Notes under the pieces: model-generated
Seen by the model: the letters and a program-made list of their open reading frames with translations, nothing else
Databases searched by the model: none
Told to the model about the DNA's origin: nothing
DNA from: DATKRB01 sp036501425
GTDB taxonomy: Bacteria; Actinomycetota; Acidimicrobiia; Acidimicrobiales; RAAP-2
Assembly (NCBI GenBank): GCA_036501425.1
Contig: DASYAI010000003.1
Location: 1-47,520 of the forward strand
DNA length: 47,520 bases
Direction: 5' to 3'
Program-made: the position numbers and the translations under genes
In this document: positions 24,948 through 30,861 of the stretch, piece by piece
Layout: every line of letters starts with the position of its first letter
Position numbering within the stretch: the stretch's first letter is position 1

Positions 24948-24975
24948 CTACGCACGGTAGTGCTACGTTCCGTAG
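24948..24975. promoter_or_regulatory. Double palindromic operator candidate between ctaG and blaI
   Basis: Two 13-bp elements stand in tandem, 15 bp start to start: CTACGCACGGTAG (24948-24960, nearly symmetric) and CTACGTTCCGTAG (24963-24975, arms CTACG/CGTAG perfect). They lie 51 bp from the ctaG start and 63 bp from the blaI start. BlaI/MecI/CopY regulators bind TAC/GTA-type dyads as dimers, usually near their own promoter. Binding here is an inference, but position and symmetry fit autoregulation plus control of ctaG-sco. Confidence 0.6.
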
Positions 24976-25037
24976 GAGTTCAAGTCGACACGGGATAGGC
25001 TGCGCCGTCGGCCCGGCACCGCGAAGGAGGGCGCCTG

Positions 25038-25430
25038 ATGGCCCGCTTGGGTGAGCTCGAACGGAGGGTCATGGATGTCCTGTGGGGCTCCATGGATGCC
25101 GAGTTGACGGTGCGCCAGGTGGCCGAAGAACTGCCGAGATATGCCTACACCACGCTCATGACGGTGCTCGACCGGTTGCACCGCAAGCACATGGTGCTGA
25201 GGACCAAGGACGGGCGGGCGCACCGCTACCGGGCGGTGGCCAGTCGTGAGTCCTACACCGCCGAGTTGATGCACGAAGCCCTCGGCGCCGTCGTCGACCG
25301 CGACGCGGTGCTAGTGCGGTTCGCCGAGACGGTGAGCCCGTCGGAGGCCCGGGTCCTCCGTCAGGCGCTCGCCACCGCCCGGGCGGACTCCGGCGCCCAG
25401 CAGGGATCGCGGCCCGGAGTGGCCGGGTGA
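25038..25430 (+). CDS. blaI: BlaI/MecI/CopY family transcriptional regulator
   Basis: 130 residues. The winged-helix domain LGELERRVMDVLWGS...LTVRQVAEELPRYAYTTLMTVLDRLHRK is diagnostic. The C-terminal helices would dimerise. Family members repress until a cognate M56 protease (BlaR1/MecR1-like) or a metal (CopY) relieves them; no CopY cysteine hook is present. Ribosome binding site AAGGAGG (25024-25030), spacer 7. The next gene, an M56 protease, overlaps by 4 bp. Confidence 0.93.
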   Translation: MARLGELERRVMDVLWGSMDAELTVRQVAEELPRYAYTTLMTVLDRLHRKHMVLRTKDGRAHRYRAVASRESYTAELMHEALGAVVDRDAVLVRFAETVSPSEARVLRQALATARADSGAQQGSRPGVAG

Positions 25431-26338
25431 GCCCCTACGTCGAGGCCACGGCTCTGGCGTTCGCTTCGGCGCTGTGCGTGGGACCGGTGAGTATCTGGCT
25501 CGACCGCGCCTCGTGGACCGCCCGGGCGCCGCGGGCCGCGGTCGTGCTGTGGCAGTCGATCGGCCTGAGCGGCGCGCTGGGCGCCATCGGGGCCGGTCTC
25601 GCGGTCGCCACCGCCCGCTTCGGCGTCGGGGTGGGGCCCGGCACCCGCGAGCTGGTGGACAAGGTGGTCGACGGTCGACCGCTGTCGGGCCTCGGGCTGC
25701 CCGACGCCCTCGGGCTGACCTTGGCGGTCGACGTAGCGATCGTGCTGGCCGCCGTCGTGGGGATCGTCGTGTGGCGGACCGTCCGGACCCGGTCCCGGCA
25801 CCGGCGCATCTTGGATCTGGTGCGGGTGGACGGCCAGCGGGCCGACGGGGCGATCCTGCTCGACGACCCACGGGCCACCGCCTACTGCTTGCCGGGGTTG
25901 CGCCCGCGCATCGTGGTGAGCAGCGGGGCGATCGACCTGCTGGCGTCGACGGAGCTCGCCGCAGTGGTGGAGCACGAACGGGGACACGCCCACGAGCGCC
26001 ACGGCCTGGTCATGCTCTCGCTGGCCTCATTGACCGAGCCGGTCCGGTGGATCCCCTACGCCCGTCGGGCACCCCGGGCGGTGGCGACCCTGCTCGAGAT
26101 GGCCGCCGACGACTTCGCCACCCGCCGCCACGAGCCCCTGGTCCTGGCGGCGGCGCTGGTGCGGATGGGGGAGGACCACCTCGGGCCGCGGTTCACGTTC
26201 TGTGCCGGCGCCACCGCCGTCCCCGCCCGCGTCGCCCGGCTGCTGGCCGACTCCAGGGGCTCGAAGCGAACCGCGCTGCTTGCGAGCGTGGCCGCCGGCT
26301 TCGTGGTGGCGGTACCGGTGCTCATCGGGACCCGCTGA
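25427..26338 (+). CDS. M56 (BlaR1-like) membrane metalloprotease without sensor domain
   Basis: 303 residues from GTG 25427, overlapping the blaI stop (GTGA). Several transmembrane segments are seen. The zinc protease motif is HERGH (His183, Glu184, His187) after AAVVEHERGHAHERHG, with a downstream metal-ligand candidate in LEMAADDFATRRH. The length is that of the protease part only: the C-terminal penicillin-binding sensor domain of BlaR1/MecR1 is absent. It is therefore likely to cleave the partner BlaI in answer to another signal. It ends with a hydrophobic segment. Confidence 0.88.
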   Translation: MSPYVEATALAFASALCVGPVSIWLDRASWTARAPRAAVVLWQSIGLSGALGAIGAGLAVATARFGVGVGPGTRELVDKVVDGRPLSGLGLPDALGLTLAVDVAIVLAAVVGIVVWRTVRTRSRHRRILDLVRVDGQRADGAILLDDPRATAYCLPGLRPRIVVSSGAIDLLASTELAAVVEHERGHAHERHGLVMLSLASLTEPVRWIPYARRAPRAVATLLEMAADDFATRRHEPLVLAAALVRMGEDHLGPRFTFCAGATAVPARVARLLADSRGSKRTALLASVAAGFVVAVPVLIGTR

Positions 26339-26458
26339 CCCTCCAGACGCGCCGCTCCGGCTCGCCTGGCGCGGCTGCGCTCGAGGGCGCTGATCGGTGT
26401 GCGGACCCGTTCGGGTCGACGGCCACCGACGAGCCGCCGATGCACGGATCCACCCCTC

Positions 26459-26509
26459 GGGCGTGGCGACGATCCCTGGGCGTGGTGACGATCCCTGGGC
26501 GTGGTGACG
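26459..26509. repeat. 19-bp direct repeats upstream of the binding-protein gene
   Basis: GGGCGTGGYGACGATCCCT occurs at 26459-26477 and 26478-26496, with a third partial copy GGGCGTGGTGACG at 26497-26509. The rest of the 311-bp gap (26339-26649) contains an AT-richer stretch (about 26510-26590) suited to a promoter. Repeats so placed could bind a regulator. Confidence 0.75.
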
Positions 26510-26649
26510 GATTTTCGCCGATGACACCCGCGTGTCTAACATCACGATTCAGTTCCAATTCAGGGAAATTTATTGGCAGACGTTGTCATAAGTGGCCGCT
26601 GGTGCCCCGGATGCCATCGCTGCCCGGCAGATCGAGGAGGGGGAAATTC

Positions 26650-27933
26650 ATGCACGCTGTCGGGGGTATCTCGAGCCTGAAGGCGCTCGCCTGGGCCTGC
26701 CTGGCCCCGTTGGTCGTCGGGTTCGCCACCGTCGGCTCCGGGGCGATGCCCGCCGGCGCCGCGGCCGCCACCAGCACCCCGGGCGTGACCGGCAACACGA
26801 TCACGATCGGGTTCGTGACCTCTGAGACCGGGCCCGCTGCACCCACGTTCTCCGACAGCGGCGACGGGGCGCTCGCCCGCTTCGCCGTCCAGAACGCCCA
26901 CGGGGGGATCGATGGCCGCAAGCTCAAGCTGGTGGTGAAAGACGATCAATCGAGCCCGACCACAGCCGGCAACGTTGCCTCGGAGCTCGGAGGCTCCAAC
27001 GTCTTCGGCGTGATCGAGGACTCGGCGATCGACGAGGACTACGAGTCAGGCGACCACGTGCTGGCCGGCCTGCACGTCCCGGTCACCACCTGGGGCTCGA
27101 ACACGGTCGACTCCAACGTGTTCGACGCGTTCGAGGCCAACGTCCCCGGCAATGGCGCACCGCTGCAAGGCGTCTATCCCCTGTACAACTACGTGGGGCC
27201 GTTCATGAAGTCGCTCGGCGTGACCAAGCTGGCCGGCATCACCTACAGCTCCATCGCCCAGTCGATGAACGAATTCCTGAGTGCGTCGACGAAGGACGGC
27301 ATCTCCGCCTGCTACCGAGACGTGCAGGTTCCGATCGGAAGCGTCAACTTCACGACCGATGCGCTGTCGATCCAGCACGCCGGCTGTAACGGCGTGGTGA
27401 CCTCGGCGGTCGACAGCACCGACGTCGGTGTGGCCAACGCGCTCGAGAACGAGGGCAGTCATGCCAAGCAGCTCTACTTCACCGGCTACGACCAGCAGGT
27501 GCTCGACCAGCCACTGTCCCTCCATGCCCTCAACGGCGCCTACTTCTCGACCGAGTTCGACTTCGTCAAGCCGAACGCCGCCACCAAGGCCATGCTCGCC
27601 GGTTTGAAGAAGTACGACCCCAGCTACAAGGGGGGCATCCCCGACCTGGGCACCCTCTTCGCCTACGTCTCGGCCGACTTGATGATCAAGGGGCTCCAGC
27701 TGGCCGGGGCGAACCCCACCCGAGCGTCGTTCATCTCCAACCTGAGGCAGTTGACCAGCTACAACGCCGGCGGCCTGCTACCCGACACGCTCACCTACGC
27801 CAATTTCGGCACCCTCGCGGGCCTGGCCCCGAGCGAATGCTTCTACTACGTGCAGCTGCGATCGGGGAAGTTCTACGACGCCCACAAGGGAAAGCCGCTC
27901 TGCGCACCCCTCCAGAAGCTGTCTGCACCCTGA
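26650..27933 (+). CDS. ABC transporter substrate-binding protein, branched-chain amino acid type
   Basis: 427 residues. A signal peptide (hydrophobic ALAWACLAPLVVGFATVG, cleavage after GAAAA) is followed by TPGVTGNTITIGFVTSETGPA, GDGALARFAVQNAHGGIDGRKL and VVKDDQSSPTTAGN, the Peripla_BP_6 (LivJ-like) pattern. The substrate may be an amino acid, amide or other small ligand. There are no permease or ATPase genes nearby, so it is an orphan. GAGGAGGGGG precedes ATG 26650. Codon use looks less GC-extreme than neighbouring genes. Confidence 0.82.
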   Translation: MHAVGGISSLKALAWACLAPLVVGFATVGSGAMPAGAAAATSTPGVTGNTITIGFVTSETGPAAPTFSDSGDGALARFAVQNAHGGIDGRKLKLVVKDDQSSPTTAGNVASELGGSNVFGVIEDSAIDEDYESGDHVLAGLHVPVTTWGSNTVDSNVFDAFEANVPGNGAPLQGVYPLYNYVGPFMKSLGVTKLAGITYSSIAQSMNEFLSASTKDGISACYRDVQVPIGSVNFTTDALSIQHAGCNGVVTSAVDSTDVGVANALENEGSHAKQLYFTGYDQQVLDQPLSLHALNGAYFSTEFDFVKPNAATKAMLAGLKKYDPSYKGGIPDLGTLFAYVSADLMIKGLQLAGANPTRASFISNLRQLTSYNAGGLLPDTLTYANFGTLAGLAPSECFYYVQLRSGKFYDAHKGKPLCAPLQKLSAP

Positions 27934-27973
27934 GGCACGCCGCGCCGGGACTCCGGTCCGTTCCCCCGATCGA

Positions 27974-28006
27974 GCGATCGCGAGCAATTGGCGATCACGA
28001 GCAATG
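27974..28006. repeat. 17-bp-period direct repeat upstream of the amidase
   Basis: GCGATCGCGAGCAATT (27974-27989) and GCGATCACGAGCAATG (27991-28006) repeat 14 of 16 positions, about two helical turns (17 bp) apart. They lie 73 bp before the amidase start, a suitable place for an operator. Confidence 0.6.
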
Positions 28007-28078
28007 CGGAGCCGGCGGCGCGTATCGTTGGCCAGCCAAGGCGTGCGAGGCGTCCCGCCTGGCCGAGGGGGTCGGGGG

Positions 28079-29482
28079 ATGGATGACCAGCTGACGTGGC
28101 GTCCGGCGTGGGAATTGCGCTACTTGATCGCCAAACTCGAGGTGTCACCAGTCGAGGTCGTGGACCATTTCCTCGGTCGGATCGAGGAACACCAGGCCGG
28201 GTTGCACGCCTTCGTGCACGTCGACCACGAGGGTGCGCGCGCACAGGCCCAGAGGGCTGAGCAGGCGGTCCTGGGCGGCCAGGACATCGGTCCGCTCCAC
28301 GGCGTCCCGGTGTCGGTGAAGAGCCACGTCCACGTCGCGGGCTTCCCGTTCATGGGCAGGCAGGGCGCGCCGCCGGCCCGGCACGATCACCTCGCCGTCG
28401 AGCGACTTCGGGCAGCTGGAGCGGTCATCGTGGGACACAACTCGATGATGGGCTCGGGCGCAGGCGCGCCACGGCCAACCGGCACCCCCGGCGTGTTCAG
28501 CTCGTTCAACTGGGACGTCGAAGCCCGCAACCCGTGGGATCCGGCCCGCGTGCCGGGCTGGTCCAGCTCCGGGGGCGCCGCCAGCGTGGCGGCTGGTCTG
28601 GTCCCTCTCGCCGTAGGTACCGACGGGGGCGGCTCGACCCGCCTGCCGGCCGCCTACTCAGGCGTCGTCGGCGTGCATCCGACGGTGGGACTGGTCCCCT
28701 GGGTGGATTACTCCCGTTCGGCGCCCCCGGTGACGACGACCGCCGGACCGCTGGCCCGCCACCCTCTCGACGCGGCGACCGCATTGGCGGCAATGGCGGG
28801 TCCCGACGGTCGGGACTTCGTCGGGATCACGATGGAGCGTACCGACCTCCTTGCGGATATCGACGCCGGCGTCGAGGGTCTTCGTTGCGCGTGGACCGAC
28901 GACTTTGGCTTCACCGCGCACTACGCCGTGCCCGAAAGCGATGCAGCCATCGCCACCGCTCGGAGCGCCGCGTTCGCGCTGGCGGGGTTGGGTGCCGAGG
29001 TGGAGGCGGTCGACGAGACGTGGGAGGACTTCTGGCCCAGCCTGTCGGTCACCCACGCCGTGTACGGGCCAATATCGATCCTGGGTCCCCAAGGTGATGC
29101 CGCTCCAGCGCCAGAGGCGTGGGAGGCGGCCCTCGATCTGCGGGCCCGGAACTGGCACCGCTTCCGCCATGTGCTGGGCACCCGGGACGTGCTGCTGAGC
29201 GTGACCTCGCAGATCGTGGCGCCGCCAATCGAGACCTGGGACCAGTGGTGGACCAGCGGCGGCGACTTCCCGTTCGGGACCTTCGCACCCGCCTACTGTT
29301 CCCACACCTGGATGTTCAACTGGCTCGGGTTCCCGGCGGCATCCGTCCCGTGCGGCTTCGTCGACGGTCTTCCTGTCGGCCTGCAGATCGTGGGGCTCCC
29401 CGGCAATGACGCCACCGTGCTGCGGGTGGCCAACGCGTTCTGCAAGGCGTTTCCCCGGCACGAGCGCCCGCCGCTCAGCTAG
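28079..29482 (+). CDS. Amidase-signature family amidase
   Basis: 467 residues from ATG 28079 after a G-rich ribosome binding tract. The Ser-cisSer-Lys triad is readable: Lys81 in GVPVSVKSHVHV, the cis-Ser in WSSSGGAAS (about 163-164) and the nucleophile Ser186 in GTDGGGSTRLPAA. These enzymes hydrolyse amides (short or aryl amides, peptide amides, Gln-tRNA substrates); no GatCB genes are present, so tRNA work is unlikely. The C-terminal FNWLGFPAASVPCGF.DGLPVGLQIVG is classic. The adjacent orphan binding protein could supply an amide, but this is speculation. Confidence 0.88.
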   Translation: MDDQLTWRPAWELRYLIAKLEVSPVEVVDHFLGRIEEHQAGLHAFVHVDHEGARAQAQRAEQAVLGGQDIGPLHGVPVSVKSHVHVAGFPFMGRQGAPPARHDHLAVERLRAAGAVIVGHNSMMGSGAGAPRPTGTPGVFSSFNWDVEARNPWDPARVPGWSSSGGAASVAAGLVPLAVGTDGGGSTRLPAAYSGVVGVHPTVGLVPWVDYSRSAPPVTTTAGPLARHPLDAATALAAMAGPDGRDFVGITMERTDLLADIDAGVEGLRCAWTDDFGFTAHYAVPESDAAIATARSAAFALAGLGAEVEAVDETWEDFWPSLSVTHAVYGPISILGPQGDAAPAPEAWEAALDLRARNWHRFRHVLGTRDVLLSVTSQIVAPPIETWDQWWTSGGDFPFGTFAPAYCSHTWMFNWLGFPAASVPCGFVDGLPVGLQIVGLPGNDATVLRVANAFCKAFPRHERPPLS

Positions 29483-29502
29483 GGAGAGGACTGTCGCTGC
29501 TC

Positions 29503-30453
29503 TCACAGGTTGGGTGAAGAGGTGCCGTGGGCGAGGGCGTTGTAGACGGCATCGGCCTCGGCAAGCATCCAGTCTTGGTAGTGGTAACCCGGGGTTGGCA
29601 TCGTCTCATAGACGCCGACCACGGGGACGTTGTTCCGGTGGGCCAGCTTCAAGAAAGACTCGGTGATCGAGTCGGTCACCTGCTGGTTGTAGACGAAGAC
29701 CTGCACCTTCTTGCTGGTGAGCAGGGTGTCTTGGGTGCTCACGTCCTGGGGAGCCGGGTCGGTACCGTTCATGATGGCGGCCTGGAACGAGAACGGCGTC
29801 AGGTTGTCGATCCCCGCCGCTTGGAGCATGTAGTCGGCCACCGGTTCGGTGGTGGCGACGGCGGCGCTCGGGAAGTCGGACTTGATCTTGGCCAACTCCT
29901 GGTTGTACGGAGCCAGCGAGGCCTCGAACACGGCCAGGCGTTCCTCGAAGTACGACTTGTGGGAGGGCTGTAAGTCGGCCAAGCTCGTCTCGATGGCCCT
30001 GGCCACGGCTGGCATGGTGTTCGGGTTGTACCACAGGTGTGGGTTCGGGGTGGAGTCCGGCAGGCCCAGAAGTTGCTGGACGTTGATCACCTTGCGCGAG
30101 GAGTTGGGCGACGCCCGCTCGATCTTGGTCATGAAGTCGTCGTAGCCAATGCCGTTCTGCACGATGAGCGTCGCCTGGCGGACGGCCGCCGCCACCGTGG
30201 GGCTCGACTCGAAGGTGTGGGGGTCGGTGTTGGGGTTGGACAGGATCGCCACGGCCTTCACGTACTGGCCGCCGATCTGCGAGATGACGTCGGCGTACTG
30301 ATTTTCGGCGCCGACCGCCGCGACGACGCCGGTCCTCCCGTTCGACGCCGCGCTGGCCGACGGCGGGCCACAGGCCGACCCAAGCAGGGCGACACCGGCG
30401 ACAACCGCCGCCAGGGCGGCTTTGTACCGTCGTGACTCGTGAGCACTTCGCAT
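29503..30453 (-). CDS. Metal (Zn/Mn) ABC transporter substrate-binding lipoprotein, ZnuA-like
   Basis: 316 residues. A lipobox LLGSAC gives lipidated Cys28. Cluster A-I features follow: NPNTDPHTFESSP (metal ligand His79), NPHLWYNP (His139), HRNNVPVVGVYETM and a C-terminal acidic ligand region. There is no His-rich loop as in many ZnuA proteins, so Zn versus Mn cannot be decided. No permease or ATPase is adjacent. It is convergent with the amidase (20-bp gap). A candidate metal box lies upstream at 30521-30540. Confidence 0.82.
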   Translation of the reverse strand: MRSAHESRRYKAALAAVVAGVALLGSACGPPSASAASNGRTGVVAAVGAENQYADVISQIGGQYVKAVAILSNPNTDPHTFESSPTVAAAVRQATLIVQNGIGYDDFMTKIERASPNSSRKVINVQQLLGLPDSTPNPHLWYNPNTMPAVARAIETSLADLQPSHKSYFEERLAVFEASLAPYNQELAKIKSDFPSAAVATTEPVADYMLQAAGIDNLTPFSFQAAIMNGTDPAPQDVSTQDTLLTSKKVQVFVYNQQVTDSITESFLKLAHRNNVPVVGVYETMPTPGYHYQDWMLAEADAVYNALAHGTSSPNL

Positions 30454-30520
30454 ATTGATGTGACGCTCCTTCTGGTGGGGACCTCACCGGTGGGTGGGCA
30501 GGTCACCTCCGGCAGAGAGG

Positions 30521-30540
30521 AATGATAACCACTCTCATCA
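30521..30540. promoter_or_regulatory. Candidate Zur/Fur-type metal box upstream of the binding lipoprotein
   Basis: AATGATAACCACTCTCATCA is an AT-rich island with TGAT...ATCA symmetry in a GC-rich gap. It resembles the AATGATAA half of actinobacterial Zur/Fur boxes, though its second half is degenerate. It is also embedded in GAGAG...CTCTC (30515-30519 / 30532-30536). It sits ~70-90 bp before the lipoprotein start, where a zinc-responsive repressor would act. The rest of 30454-30715 has no gene. Confidence 0.45.
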
Positions 30541-30715
30541 GCGGCGGCCATTCGAGCTGCGTCGGGTCGAGTCCGAGACCCATCGAGCCTGGTTGAAGAC
30601 CCATGCGGGCGGCTCATGACCAGGGCCCGTGCCGGACGACGTCAAGGGCGTCGGACCACGGTTGTGGTTCGATGCTCGCGGTTGGTCTTGCAGGTCTGGA
30701 GATCGTCCGGTGGTA

Positions 30716-30800
30716 CATTTTGCAGGACAAAGGCAAACCCTTCGCGAGGGGGGGACGCAAAGCTACGGGACTCTCTGAGTGAGCCGGGTTGCCGGAATGG
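30716..30800 (+). promoter_or_regulatory. Cyclic di-GMP-I (GEMM-I) riboswitch
   Basis: The aptamer core is nearly canonical: GGCAAACC (30732-30739), a short P2 hairpin capped by CTTCGCGAG, then GGGACGCAAAGC (30752-30763), a P3 hairpin ACTC-TCT-GAGT, and the closing GAGCCGGGTTGCCGG..ATGG (30781-30800). P1 can form from CATT..GCA (30716-30724) with TGC..AATG (30790-30799). The order GGCAAACC, GGGACGCAAAGC, GCCGGGUUGCC is that of the class I c-di-GMP aptamer. It lies in the 5' leader of the secreted repeat protein at 30862. Confidence 0.93.
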
Positions 30801-30826
30801 ATGTCACCGACGACTTCCGTGGTGCC

Positions 30827-30861
30827 CTGTCTGCCCGTCCCGAGAGGACGGGTGGAGACAG
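30827..30861 (+). promoter_or_regulatory. Stem-loop overlapping the ribosome binding site, likely expression platform
   Basis: CTGTCT (30827-30832) pairs with AGACAG (30856-30861) and CCCGTCC (30834-30840) with GGACGGG (30846-30852), closing on a CGAGA loop. The 3' arm contains GGTGGAG, the only good Shine-Dalgarno sequence for ATG 30862. There is no U-run, so translation control is more likely than termination. It starts 26 bases after the c-di-GMP aptamer. Confidence 0.6.

Noticed and set aside
30711..30721. -10 box TACATT just before the riboswitch
   Set aside because: These bases form part of the aptamer's P1 stem, so transcription must start further upstream, and the spacing to TTGCAG (20 bp) is too long.
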